Program-made: the position numbers and the translations under genes | Virus record (IMG/VR): IMGVR_UViG_3300037520_002383 | Coordinates: 18,925-82,924 of that record | Length of the DNA: 64,000 nucleotides | Source of the DNA: a virus | Direction: 5' to 3' (one strand) | The notes under the pieces: generated by a model | What the model was told of the DNA's origin: nothing | The model's input: only the letters and a program-made list of their open reading frames with translations | Databases searched by the model: none | Part shown: positions 22,222 through 30,127 of the stretch, one piece after another | Layout: each line of letters starts with the position of its first letter | How positions within the stretch are numbered: the stretch's first letter is position 1

Positions 22222-22782
22222 CTAGTCGCTGGCCATCAGGCTCTCGATTTCCGGCGGCACCTTCCCCAGCTGCTGCATGGTGATAAGGCGCCGGGGACCG
22301 ACGATACCCGAGCCGATGATGTCGGGCCAACGACCAAGGCGTCGTGCCATCTCGTATTTCCAGAGGTAGGCGTTGGCGCGGCTAATGTAGAGGTCGGCGT
22401 CTCCTAGGCCCAGGGCCTTCACTAGCCTCAAACCGCTGCGTTCGGCATCCAGTTCACAGCGCTGAATGTAGCGGACGGCCGTCAGCAGTCGCCGAGCCGA
22501 TACCCTCAGGCCCCCTAGCCAGCCCTGAAAGGTATCCCAATGCTGGCTATCGCAGAAGTCACCGCGCAGGGTCTGTTCAACGTGTCCAATCTCATGCGCC
22601 AGTATCTGGGCCCAATCGCGGTGGTCCATGGCCACGCGCAGCGTCATCTCCGCCTCATCCCACTCTCCGAGGTTGCTGCCCTCGTCGTCAACATAGTCAT
22701 CGGGCACCAGCTGTAGGCTGGCGCCCAGTGGCTGCAGGCGACTTAGGGCGTGCTCGATCAGCTGGCTCTCGGCTGGCGTCAT
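22222..22782 (-). CDS. HExxH putative zinc metallopeptidase
   Basis: 186 residues, GGAGG Shine-Dalgarno. ILAHEIGHVEQ at about 61-71 holds the HExxH zinc motif (63-67), with RCELDAER (E110 or E114) as a possible third ligand in the following helix. Small single-domain metallopeptidase of the kind found in phage structural regions and mobile elements. Substrate unknown. It is the last gene of the minus-strand tape-measure module. Confidence 0.75.
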   Translation of the reverse strand: MTPAESQLIEHALSRLQPLGASLQLVPDDYVDDEGSNLGEWDEAEMTLRVAMDHRDWAQILAHEIGHVEQTLRGDFCDSQHWDTFQGWLGGLRVSARRLLTAVRYIQRCELDAERSGLRLVKALGLGDADLYISRANAYLWKYEMARRLGRWPDIIGSGIVGPRRLITMQQLGKVPPEIESLMASD

Positions 22783-22906
22783 CGGGGCCTCCGGGGCACA
22801 CCACTAAGGTACGGTGGCCCCTTCGGCTGCGAAATCTTCCGCAGACCAGTTCCCCAAACGGCTTCCTGAAGCCATTGCTTTGTCGTCAACTTTAGCGGCG
22901 GCGCCG

Positions 22907-23707
22907 TCAGTCAATAGAGTATTGGATGATGGCATCAATCGTCGAGTTGATGATCCAGATTCTTCGCCCGTCTGGACGCACAAAGACGTTGTTGTTGTTG
23001 GAGCCGATGGCAAGCTTTCGGTCATCATATGCCTGATTGCCGCCGCTGGTAAAGACATAGGGCGTAGACAAATAGAGCGAAGCCAGGCTACCAACGGTGG
23101 TATAAAATAGTCTCCGCCCTTCATCGGCCACAAACTGGCCACCCATATTGTATCCGGATATAGAAGTCCCCGCAGAGGCAGAGGATAAGTCAAAGGGGCG
23201 GCTCATGACGACGGTGCGCAGCAGGTTGCTGCCATTCGCCGCCACAGTCATCAGCCTTCCGTCTTCATGCAGCCAAAGACCGCCGTTATTGGAGCCCGTG
23301 CTGTAGATGTTAGTGGGCGTAGCGGTGAGGGTCGTGACATCCCAGCGCGTCGTCAGGAGATGCTGAGTGACGTAGCCGCCGGTGGAAAACGACAAAAAGG
23401 CCCATGTGCCGGTGGGATCGAAGGCCACACTGCGGGCGCTACCGTAGCCGGTGATGACGGGCGAAGAAGCGCCGATGGAACCCGTCGATAGATCCCAGGG
23501 CGTGGTGCAGGTAACCGTCCAGACCCTATTGCTGGCGGCGCCGGTATAGTAGAGACGCAGGCCATCAGCACGCCACCACAAACCCGTCGGATTTGTTTCT
23601 TGGCCCGCCGGTGAGACATCGAAGAAGGTTGCAGCGGCGGTGTATCGCGAGGGATACCAGATGCCGGCGGGGGTAGCTGCGTATGCGGCAGAGAGTTGTT
23701 GCGGCAT
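22907..23707 (-). CDS. Beta-propeller-like virion or tail protein
   Basis: 266 residues. About five repeats of the type GLWWRADGLRLYYTGAASNR-VW...PWDLST, each with an Asp-Gly turn followed by aromatic strands (for example WDLSTGS, WDVTTLT, FDLSSAS). This is the pattern of beta-propeller proteins carried by many phages as tail or baseplate components. It lies directly downstream of the tape measure, where tail-tip proteins are usual. The first residues MPQQLSAAYAAT are conserved-looking. Confidence 0.7.
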   Translation of the reverse strand: MPQQLSAAYAATPAGIWYPSRYTAAATFFDVSPAGQETNPTGLWWRADGLRLYYTGAASNRVWTVTCTTPWDLSTGSIGASSPVITGYGSARSVAFDPTGTWAFLSFSTGGYVTQHLLTTRWDVTTLTATPTNIYSTGSNNGGLWLHEDGRLMTVAANGSNLLRTVVMSRPFDLSSASAGTSISGYNMGGQFVADEGRRLFYTTVGSLASLYLSTPYVFTSGGNQAYDDRKLAIGSNNNNVFVRPDGRRIWIINSTIDAIIQYSID

Positions 23708-23724
23708 TGTCGTATCCTAATCCC

Positions 23725-26265
23725 CTACTTGGTGTTGACTTCAGATATCGGCCTGCCCTTTTGCAGGGGGCCCGACATCACCTGCACCACATACTGGTTG
23801 CCGGGCTGAAACTCGCCAGTGGCCATAGGCACGTTCTGCATGAACTTCTCTAGGCCCTTCTCAAAGCCGCCTTCTTTTTGGACTTGCCGATAAAGTTCCC
23901 TGATGTCTTCTTCGCCGCCCTTGCCCAGGAACCGGAGGATGGCCTTGGCCTGATTACCGACTAGTGACTCGGCGAAGTCGCCGTATTGCATCTTCTTGAT
24001 TTCTTCCGGATTCAGCTCCCTGGCCTTTGTAAAGACGCCGGCTTTGTTGAACTCCAGCATCGCCACCATCTGCCGAGAGACGTCCATCGAGTAGCCGGTG
24101 TTGGCAGTAATCGCCGCCGCCTTCTGCTCCAGGGACATCTGGCCGCCACCGCGGGCATAGGTGCTGAGGATGCCGCCGGCGGTATTTTGGAGCGTCTCCA
24201 TGCGCTGCTGGCTGGTAACGCCGGCTGCCGTCAGGAACTCATTGCCACCCAAGAGATCTGACATAGACGACATCTGCAGGGCGCGGGCCGCCAAGCCACT
24301 GCCTCCGGGCCCCAGGGCCTTCATCGCCGAGGCCGTTTGCAGCATATTGATGTAGGGGTTCTGTTGCGTCAGCTGATTGAGAGCACCCTGGGCCTGCGCG
24401 GCATTCTGGACATCGCGCATCGTCGCCTCTCGGCCCAAGGCATTGAAGCCGAGGCCCGAGGTGTAGGCTTCCAGGCGCTGACCGAAGCCGCCGACGGCAC
24501 CGCCGACGCCAAAGGCGCTTTCGTTCATGCCCTTGGCAATGGCTTCGCTAAATAGCGCCAGGGTCTTTTCGCTCTGAAAGCCCTTCTCCGTGCCACGGGC
24601 GAAGACCTCCATCAGCTGACGATAGGCGACCGAGGGCGCTGTTTCGCCTTTTTGAATGCCACCCGACATGATAGCGGCTTCACCTAAGCCCGTCAATGAG
24701 CCAATGGCTGCACTCTGGCTGAAGCCCATGCGCATGAGTCGATTGGCGTAATCCATGTAGCCGGATTGAGCCTTTTGGGTCTGGACTCTCTCCATTTCCA
24801 CCGGCTTCTTTGGAAAGGTGGTGCTGAACATCTCCGTCGCCTTTTCGGGACTGAAGATCGATGCTCCGGCGCCAGCCGCAATGGCCTGACCAAAGGCCTG
24901 CATTTGCATGACATCGTATCCGGAGTAGCCACCGGTGCCGGGCTTAGCGCGTTGTCCGAACTTAGCTCCGACGCCAAACGTCGCTTCCAGGTTACCGGTG
25001 GCTCTGAGGATCGATTCCGCCTGCGATACGGATTGACCGAAGTCAAGGCCATAGCCGGCGCCGATGCCCATGGCTCGAAATGCGCGACCCTGCAGAGCCT
25101 TTGCGCCGTGAATGCGTGTGCCGGCATGGGCCATGAGGCTCTGCATGGCCATGGTGCGGCCGGGACTGAACTGATTCTCCAACTGCAGTGCGGCTTCAAT
25201 CTGTGCCGCTTTCGCCGCGTCGATTGTACCCGCATCAACTGCGCCATATAGAGCATCGGCGCCATTTATGGCACCGGGTACCGCACCAACCACGCCGCCG
25301 ACGACGGCCCCCGGTACACCGCCGACGGCGCCGCCCACAGCGGCTCCCGTGACCGCGCCCTGCAGGGTCTGACCGGCGGCGCTCAATACCCTCTGCCCCG
25401 TCTGCAGGCCCGCTGGTACCCCCGTGCCGTAGCGGCCGAGAATGCGTTGGGCATTAGGCGTATACAGCTGCAGGAGGCCGCTGTAGTCGCCTTGCGCCAT
25501 TTGGCCCAGGATGCGGTTGCCCGTCATCATGGTCGTGGCTGTGCTGATATCGGCTCCGCGCATAACCGTCGTGGCTAGCCCCGCGCCGGCACCCGCGATG
25601 CGACTCAGGCCCTGAGCAACGCCGGCGGCAATCATCGCTACATCAGCGGCGTTTGGACCACCAAGTCGGCGCTCAGTGCGCTCCAAGTCAGCAATAGTCG
25701 CGCGCTGCTGTCCGGCCTCACCCAGGCGCTGGGTCAGCTGACCGAGGGTGCGTGCCTCGTATCTGCTCGCCAAATCCGCACGAGCACTTGCCTCGGGGTC
25801 ACCGCCGACGGCCGCGGCACGAAGCCTTGCTGCTTCGCGTGCCATATTATTATATCTTTTAGCTAGATCATCAATATCCTTGCCTGCATTACTCAGTTCC
25901 CGGCGCTGGTCCGCCAGGGCCATTTTGGTCACATTGACCATGGCCTTCATGGCATCTTTGGATCCCGAAGAGATGGCGGTTAGTGCCATCTGTTGACTGC
26001 GCAGGTTCTGAATGATGCCACCGCCGAGACCGGCGGCCGCACCTAAACCCGCTGCGGGAGCCGATGGGCGTCCGAAGCCGCCACCGCCACCGCCCATTGA
26101 ACCCGGAAAGAAAACTTGATTGCCGCCGACGCCCGACATCTGCTGTAGGGCCCGCGCCAGCTCTTTGACCTTGGGAATCAGGGACGAAAATGCGCCATCG
26201 ACTTGACGAAATGATGCCTGGTCAAGCCCCGCGCTAAATCGTATTTCCTTGTTTCCGTTGGCCAT
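23725..26265 (-). CDS. Tape measure protein
   Basis: About 846 residues from the ATG at 26265 (MANGNKEIRFSAGLD), which has AAAAGG just upstream; an earlier Met at 26334 is less likely. Long helical N-terminal part, a Gly-rich linker (GGGGGGFGRP), and a hydrophobic glycine-rich segment (about 320-350, GAAVGGAVGGVPGAVVGGV) typical of tape measure proteins. Then comes a long Ala/Gln/Met-rich helical region. It sets tail length and forms part of the ejection channel. Two chaperone-like genes lie upstream in the same direction, but a plus-strand island now separates them. Confidence 0.85.
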   Translation of the reverse strand: MANGNKEIRFSAGLDQASFRQVDGAFSSLIPKVKELARALQQMSGVGGNQVFFPGSMGGGGGGFGRPSAPAAGLGAAAGLGGGIIQNLRSQQMALTAISSGSKDAMKAMVNVTKMALADQRRELSNAGKDIDDLAKRYNNMAREAARLRAAAVGGDPEASARADLASRYEARTLGQLTQRLGEAGQQRATIADLERTERRLGGPNAADVAMIAAGVAQGLSRIAGAGAGLATTVMRGADISTATTMMTGNRILGQMAQGDYSGLLQLYTPNAQRILGRYGTGVPAGLQTGQRVLSAAGQTLQGAVTGAAVGGAVGGVPGAVVGGVVGAVPGAINGADALYGAVDAGTIDAAKAAQIEAALQLENQFSPGRTMAMQSLMAHAGTRIHGAKALQGRAFRAMGIGAGYGLDFGQSVSQAESILRATGNLEATFGVGAKFGQRAKPGTGGYSGYDVMQMQAFGQAIAAGAGASIFSPEKATEMFSTTFPKKPVEMERVQTQKAQSGYMDYANRLMRMGFSQSAAIGSLTGLGEAAIMSGGIQKGETAPSVAYRQLMEVFARGTEKGFQSEKTLALFSEAIAKGMNESAFGVGGAVGGFGQRLEAYTSGLGFNALGREATMRDVQNAAQAQGALNQLTQQNPYINMLQTASAMKALGPGGSGLAARALQMSSMSDLLGGNEFLTAAGVTSQQRMETLQNTAGGILSTYARGGGQMSLEQKAAAITANTGYSMDVSRQMVAMLEFNKAGVFTKARELNPEEIKKMQYGDFAESLVGNQAKAILRFLGKGGEEDIRELYRQVQKEGGFEKGLEKFMQNVPMATGEFQPGNQYVVQVMSGPLQKGRPISEVNTK

Positions 26266-26386
26266 CGCCTTTTCTTTCCCCTTCGTGATTCTCAAAGAAT
26301 CATGGGCAGAGGCTCCGATTGACAACCTAGTCAACGCAGGAGCCTAGAGGCGCCAGCAAGCACCTCCGGCAGGCGGAAGATTGGCA

Positions 26387-26415
26387 TTGACCACTGTCCC
26401 CTTGCCTGATAGCCT
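26387..26415 (+). promoter_or_regulatory. Sigma70-like promoter, leaderless type
   Basis: TTGACC 26387-26392, 17-bp spacer, TAGCCT 26410-26415, 7 nt to ATG 26423. Confidence 0.75.
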
Positions 26416-26422
26416 TAGTCGC

Positions 26423-26746
26423 ATGTCGATGCCAAGTATCCTAGCCACCAAGTACCTGACGGCTTTTGACGTCATTACCCTCATGTCCCTGCCCTCGGGG
26501 CGCGATCTTATCGGCCTACAAACCGACTACGGTTTTGACACAGCCTATGGCTTCATGTTGTATTCCGTTGCCGGCATCAGGTTATATTGGGTGTCGGGTG
26601 CGGCAACGGATGCGTTTGTGGTTGTACGTCACCACCTGGGCGTCGACGTACAGCTAGCCACGGCATCGACGGCCGCAGATGCCGCAGATGCCTTCAATGT
26701 CGCCGTACAGGCGGCGAGTAGTGCCACGGCCGCCTACGACTTCTGA
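26423..26746 (+). CDS. Hypothetical protein (leaderless start)
   Basis: 107 residues, MSMPSILATKYL; the open frame extends upstream to 26381, but the promoter places the start at 26423. Aromatic strands (FMLYSVAGIRLYWVSG) then an alanine/aspartate-rich helix at the end (TASTAADAADAFNVAVQAAS). First of two plus-strand genes inserted between minus-strand tail genes. Function unknown. Confidence 0.74.
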   Translation: MSMPSILATKYLTAFDVITLMSLPSGRDLIGLQTDYGFDTAYGFMLYSVAGIRLYWVSGAATDAFVVVRHHLGVDVQLATASTAADAADAFNVAVQAASSATAAYDF

Positions 26747-26764
26747 TAGGGGAGAGTGAGATCC

Positions 26765-27070
26765 ATGAAGACCAGCGATGAACCATTTGTCATCTTTTTG
26801 CCCCGCTACGGCTTTGCCATTAGTAAGCGGCGGAAGTTCGTGTACACAACCGATGTCAGTGAAGCCAGTATGTGGATCGATGCGCGGCTAGCGACTTTGG
26901 CTCTCGGCGACATCCGCCCCGAGGCCACTGACGAGCGGCGGGCGGTGGCTGAGGCGCGGGTGCTGCCTCTCTCCCAGGCCGTGGCGGCCTACGGCGAGTG
27001 GCGGCGACAGCTGGAGCTGATGCGCCGCGGCGCCCCGATTTCCTACCGCGACCGTGTCGAGGGCAGTTGA
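26765..27070 (+). CDS. Hypothetical protein
   Basis: 101 residues; ATG 26765 with an AGGGGAG Shine-Dalgarno about 10 nt upstream (the GTG at 26756 is too close to it). N-terminal PFVIFLPRYGFAISKRRKFVYTTD is a beta hairpin-like segment also seen in small phage proteins; the rest is helical and basic. Converges with the minus-strand gene, 4 nt apart. Confidence 0.76.
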   Translation: MKTSDEPFVIFLPRYGFAISKRRKFVYTTDVSEASMWIDARLATLALGDIRPEATDERRAVAEARVLPLSQAVAAYGEWRRQLELMRRGAPISYRDRVEGS

Positions 27071-27074
27071 CAGG

Positions 27075-27617
27075 CTAGCCCTCGTCCCACTTCTTCATCA
27101 GATCCTCGATCTCCTTTGGATCGTTGACGAAGTTGACGGTGAAGCCCTCGATGGGTTTGTTGCTGGATGGCGGTAGGTCGCCAGCCTGAGGCGGAGGCTT
27201 GACAGCGGGTTTGGCGACCGGCGTTTCTTCTTTCTTCGCCAGCCGCTCCTTTTCCTGCTGCTCAACGCGCCTCAACCAAGCCTCATCGGCATCGGCATCG
27301 GCTGCATTCTTCATCTCACGCAGTGCGCGCTCTTCTTCGGTCTCCACGAGACGCTTGATGACGTGCTCGCGTTCATCCGCCTCCATGTCCTCGTATTGAC
27401 TCTCCCAGTAGTGAGTCAATACGTCTTCAAGAGGCAGTTCATACACCTCATGTAGCGGCGTAGCGAAGTTTTTGCTATACCATCTAAATATGCGCCGTAG
27501 GTGATAATCGCCGTCGATGTCCAGTTTGCCATCAAACTCTGGCTGCGAAGCGGCGACGGCGCGCATGGCCGACACCTGCAGGCCGCGAAACCAGCCGATG
27601 TCGCTTCGCCGCTTCAT
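27075..27617 (-). CDS. Tail assembly chaperone-like protein, second gene
   Basis: 180 residues, acidic and helical, with RRIFRWYSKNFATPLHEVYELPLEDVLTHYWE in the first half and a Pro/Lys-rich linker before a short acidic tail. It is located just after a smaller gene (27629) upstream of the tape measure. That position and composition fit the second partner of a tail assembly chaperone pair. I found no canonical slippery site joining the two frames, so separate translation is assumed. Confidence 0.6.
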   Translation of the reverse strand: MKRRSDIGWFRGLQVSAMRAVAASQPEFDGKLDIDGDYHLRRIFRWYSKNFATPLHEVYELPLEDVLTHYWESQYEDMEADEREHVIKRLVETEEERALREMKNAADADADEAWLRRVEQQEKERLAKKEETPVAKPAVKPPPQAGDLPPSSNKPIEGFTVNFVNDPKEIEDLMKKWDEG

Positions 27618-27628
27618 AACATGCGCCT

Positions 27629-28036
27629 TCAGGTTTGGTCGTCGCCCAGGGTTCCGAGGCTACGCAAGTCGTCTTGCGCCTGCTGGGTCTTGGCTTTGTT
27701 TTTGGCTTCCGCCTTTTTGTCCATGTCAACGACTACTTCATAGAGAGCCTTCAGGGGCGTCATGTCCTCCAGATCCTGGCCATTACTCTTAGCCGTCCAC
27801 CAGTCGGGAGCCTTCAGGATCCTCACCCGCAGCTGAGAAAGGACCTCGGCGATCTCGATGACGCGCTGTGACGCATATTGAGGATTGGATTCACCAATAT
27901 AGAAGCGAAAGTAGTTATCCAGCTTCAAGCGATCCATCATCGACAGGCGCGTTTTGAAAACAAAGTCGCCGGTCCATGTTTCGCCCGTGACGTCGCCAAT
28001 GGCATGCAGGTGAAACGGAAGGGTATCGGGGGTCAT
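27629..28036 (-). CDS. Tail assembly chaperone-like protein, first gene
   Basis: 135 residues, GGAGC Shine-Dalgarno. N-terminal beta region with TWTGDFVFKTRLSMMDRLKLDNYFR, a pattern common in phage proteins encoded between the tube and tape measure genes, then helices and a charged C-terminal tail (DKKAEAKNKAKTQQAQDD). Probably helps tape measure folding. Its assignment rests mainly on gene order. Confidence 0.6.
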   Translation of the reverse strand: MTPDTLPFHLHAIGDVTGETWTGDFVFKTRLSMMDRLKLDNYFRFYIGESNPQYASQRVIEIAEVLSQLRVRILKAPDWWTAKSNGQDLEDMTPLKALYEVVVDMDKKAEAKNKAKTQQAQDDLRSLGTLGDDQT

Positions 28037-28082
28037 TGCTGCTCCATTCTGAGGTACTTAGGCTGACGATAGCATTTTGCGC

Positions 28083-28111
28083 TTGACGCTCGTAAAAACT
28101 TCCAGTAGACT
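28083..28111 (+). promoter_or_regulatory. Sigma70-like promoter, leaderless type (mini-ORF)
   Basis: TTGACG 28083-28088, 17-bp spacer, TAGACT 28106-28111, 6 nt to an ATG at 28118 that opens only nine codons. Confidence 0.8.
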
Positions 28112-28117
28112 AGGCGC

Positions 28118-28147
28118 ATGAATCAAACGCGAGCGGTTCTGTGCTAA
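28118..28147 (+). CDS. Nine-residue leaderless mini-ORF (leader peptide?)
   Basis: MNQTRAVLC then TAA. The ATG stands exactly where the other leaderless genes start and keeps the ATGAAT signature. The next gene follows 24 nt later with a strong Shine-Dalgarno. It may be a short leader peptide, a translation-coupling device or the remains of a gene. Confidence 0.45.
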   Translation: MNQTRAVLC

Positions 28148-28171
28148 GATGGTTGTCAGGAGGACAGTACC

Positions 28172-28408
28172 GTGACACTGAAGAGCTTTGAAGGCGATGA
28201 CGCCGAGACTAACCGCCGCCGACAGCGAGTAGCCGGCAAGCGGCAGCTGCACAACCTGCTTGAGGACCAAGAAGAGGAAGAGACTCCGGAGGAACGAGAG
28301 TATCGCCTCGAACAGGAAGAACTGCGGCGCCTCGATACTGACCTCAAACGCCTGCAATGGGTCGAAGCCGCCGTCGACATCTTAGCCCACGATGAAGAGG
28401 CGGCCTGA
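28172..28408 (+). CDS. Small charged helical protein
   Basis: 78 residues, GTG start with AGGAGG Shine-Dalgarno (about 28158-28164). Very rich in Glu and Arg (EDQEEEETPEEREYRLEQEE), likely a single long helix or coiled coil. Transcribed from the promoter at 28083, behind the mini-ORF. A terminator follows. Confidence 0.74.
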   Translation: MTLKSFEGDDAETNRRRQRVAGKRQLHNLLEDQEEEETPEEREYRLEQEELRRLDTDLKRLQWVEAAVDILAHDEEAA

Positions 28409-28446
28409 AGATAATCAAGGGAACTTACTTTTCCCGGCAGGGAAAT

Positions 28447-28477
28447 AAAGGGGGCTTTACTAGCCTCCTTTTCCTTT
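28447..28477 (+). terminator. Intrinsic terminator
   Basis: AAAGGGGGCT (28447-28456) pairs with AGCCTCCTTT (28462-28471, one G-U pair) around a 5-nt loop, followed by TCCTTTT. A wider pair TTTTCCCG (28429-28436) and CGGGAAAA (28479-28486) encloses it. Confidence 0.75.
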
Positions 28478-28500
28478 TCGGGAAAACGCAAAGATGGTGC

Positions 28501-28529
28501 TTGACGGTTGCCGCCGATTCTTGTAGGCT
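28501..28529 (+). promoter_or_regulatory. Sigma70-like promoter, leaderless type
   Basis: TTGACG 28501-28506, 17-bp spacer, TAGGCT 28524-28529, 6 nt to ATG 28536. Confidence 0.83.
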
Positions 28530-28535
28530 GAGGGC

Positions 28536-29216
28536 ATGAACAACACCAACGCCGTCGCTGAAACCACCACCGCCACCTTCTCCGTGCCCGAGAGCCGCCT
28601 TGAATGGCTGAAGGCCGAGCTTGCCAAGCTGGCAAAGCGCGCCAACAAGATCGGCTGCATCGCTCCGACGATGGTCGTCGGCGACAGCACACTGGTGAAA
28701 CACGCCAACGGCGACGGCGACGGCGAGAGCGTTGCCACCTTCATCCGCCATTTTGCCGTCACCGTCACCGGTCAGGCGCCGCGCATCAACGGCTGGACAT
28801 TCGTGGCCACCCTCGACCACGCCGACGGCGAGGTGGTCCTGCGCACGCACCCCAGTTTTGAGGGCCAGCTGCCGCCGCGCTTCCGCTGCGCCGACCCTCG
28901 CAACTGCGACCACTGCCACATGGTGCGTCAGCGCACCGAGACCTTTGTGCTGCGCAACGACGCCACCGGCGACTTTCAGCAAATCGGCCGCCAGTGCCTG
29001 CGCGACTTCCTTGGCCACGAGAACCCGATGTCGGTGGCCGCCACGGCCGAACTCCTCTGGGACCTGTGCGAGACCGCCGAGGCTTCGGAGCACGAGGCCG
29101 GCGGGAGTCACGCTGGCAACTACGTCGACGCCGTCGAGTTCCTGTCCTTTGTCGCCGCCGCCATTCGCATGGAAGGCTGGACCAGCCGCAAGGCGGCGCG
29201 CGAAGCCACCTTCTGA
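28536..29216 (+). CDS. N-terminal half of a split nucleic-acid-binding-type protein (zinc part)
   Basis: 226 residues, leaderless MNNTNAVAET. It starts with FSVPESRLEWLKAELAKLAKRANKIG, has HPSFEGQLPPRFR, then a zinc-type motif NCDHCHMVRQRTETFVLR with later QIGRQCLRDFLGHENP. I know this series from longer phage and actinobacterial proteins of ~400 residues in which it is followed by the segment encoded by the next gene. Here it ends at SRKAAREATF. Likely binds nucleic acid; the exact role is unknown. The two genes are separated by a terminator and a new promoter. Confidence 0.75.
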   Translation: MNNTNAVAETTTATFSVPESRLEWLKAELAKLAKRANKIGCIAPTMVVGDSTLVKHANGDGDGESVATFIRHFAVTVTGQAPRINGWTFVATLDHADGEVVLRTHPSFEGQLPPRFRCADPRNCDHCHMVRQRTETFVLRNDATGDFQQIGRQCLRDFLGHENPMSVAATAELLWDLCETAEASEHEAGGSHAGNYVDAVEFLSFVAAAIRMEGWTSRKAAREATF

Positions 29217-29233
29217 GGTAGGCCCGGTCAATA

Positions 29234-29275
29234 CCCGCAGGAAGTTACGCTGGGCGTGACTTTCGGCGGGCTTTG
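29234..29275 (+). terminator. Intrinsic terminator between the split genes
   Basis: CCCGC (29234-29238) with GCGGG (29266-29270), continued by GGAAGT/ACTTTC after a bulge and an inner ACGC/GCGT pair, then CTTTGTGCTT. A long stem that should separate the two transcripts. Confidence 0.65.
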
Positions 29276-29278
29276 TGC

Positions 29279-29307
29279 TTGACAGCCTTGGCCGTCTCCT
29301 GTAGGCT
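29279..29307 (+). promoter_or_regulatory. Sigma70-like promoter, leadered type
   Basis: TTGACA 29279-29284, 17-bp spacer, TAGGCT 29302-29307. The ATG is 24 nt later behind CGGAGT. Confidence 0.8.
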
Positions 29308-29331
29308 GCCTTCATCAACACGGAGTCGCAT

Positions 29332-30012
29332 ATGAAGACCGCCACCGCCGACCTCGCTATGACCGTCATGTTCAGCCGCAGCAAGGAGCGCCGCGAATGG
29401 CAGGAGGCCGGCTTCTTCCCCACCGACGACGACACCCAGATCGCCATCAAGGCGCTGGAGTGGGCGCGCGAGACCTTCGGCGCCAAGACCGCCGAGGAGC
29501 GCAGCGACTTTGAGCACAACATGTACGTCGCCAGCAAGGGCAACGTCATGAACCTCAAGAACAGCGGCCTCGCCGCCTACATCGTCGCCGGCTACCTCAA
29601 GGAGCAGGAGCGTCTGGCCCGCGCCAAGGCCTTCCGCGGCCGCGACATGACCGCCAGCCAGCACTTCGGCGTCGTCGGCGAGAAGCTGATGCTGCAGGCC
29701 GTGGTTGTGGGCGTCAAGAAGATCGAGGGCTTCTACGGCACGACGACGATCATCAAGCTGCTGACCGAAGACGGCAACGTGGGCGTGTGGTTCGCCAGCA
29801 ACGCCCCTGAGGCAATCGAGAAGGCTATGGAGACTGAGGAGCCGACGACCTTCACCCTCGTCGCCACCATCAAGGACCATGATGCCTATCAAGGTATCAA
29901 TCAGACCCAGCTGACGCGCTGCAAGCTGGTTGATGTCGCCGACATTGAGAAGGAAACCAAGAAGCTGGCCAAGGAGAAGGCGAAGAAGATGAAGGTGGCT
30001 AACGCCGCATAA
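29332..30012 (+). CDS. C-terminal half of a split nucleic-acid-binding-type protein (OB-like part)
   Basis: 226 residues. The first half contains ALEWARETF, SDFEHNMYVASKGNVMNLKNSGLAAYIV; the second half an OB-like barrel (GEKLMLQAVVVGVKKIEGFYG, TTTIIKLLTEDGNVGVWFASN, TLVATIKDHDAYQGINQTQLTRC). These elements continue, in order, the protein encoded at 28536 in the fused relatives I know. It ends in a Lys-rich tail. Probably works with its partner as one complex. Confidence 0.75.
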   Translation: MKTATADLAMTVMFSRSKERREWQEAGFFPTDDDTQIAIKALEWARETFGAKTAEERSDFEHNMYVASKGNVMNLKNSGLAAYIVAGYLKEQERLARAKAFRGRDMTASQHFGVVGEKLMLQAVVVGVKKIEGFYGTTTIIKLLTEDGNVGVWFASNAPEAIEKAMETEEPTTFTLVATIKDHDAYQGINQTQLTRCKLVDVADIEKETKKLAKEKAKKMKVANAA

Positions 30013-30039
30013 TCCGCGAGACTCCCGCCAGCAGCAAAG

Positions 30040-30063
30040 AGCCGCCCGAGGGCGGCTTTTTAC
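30040..30063 (+). terminator. Intrinsic terminator
   Basis: GCCGCC (30041-30046) / GGCGGC (30051-30056) around a CGAG tetraloop, followed by TTTTTA. Strong, compact terminator. Confidence 0.88.
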
Positions 30064-30127
30064 TTTGTCTTCTGGCTATGGGCGTGCTATCACTAGAACA
30101 ACAAAGCCGTCAAAGGGGAGGCAGGAC

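Noticed and set aside
27600-27740. Programmed -1 frameshift between the two tail chaperone-like genes
   Set aside because: C-AAA-AAG occurs near 27715, but the -1 frame meets TAG near 27662 before reaching the second gene.
28425-29558. 377-residue minus-strand frame
   Set aside because: Antisense to the zinc-part gene at 28536 and crosses a terminator and two plus-strand promoters.
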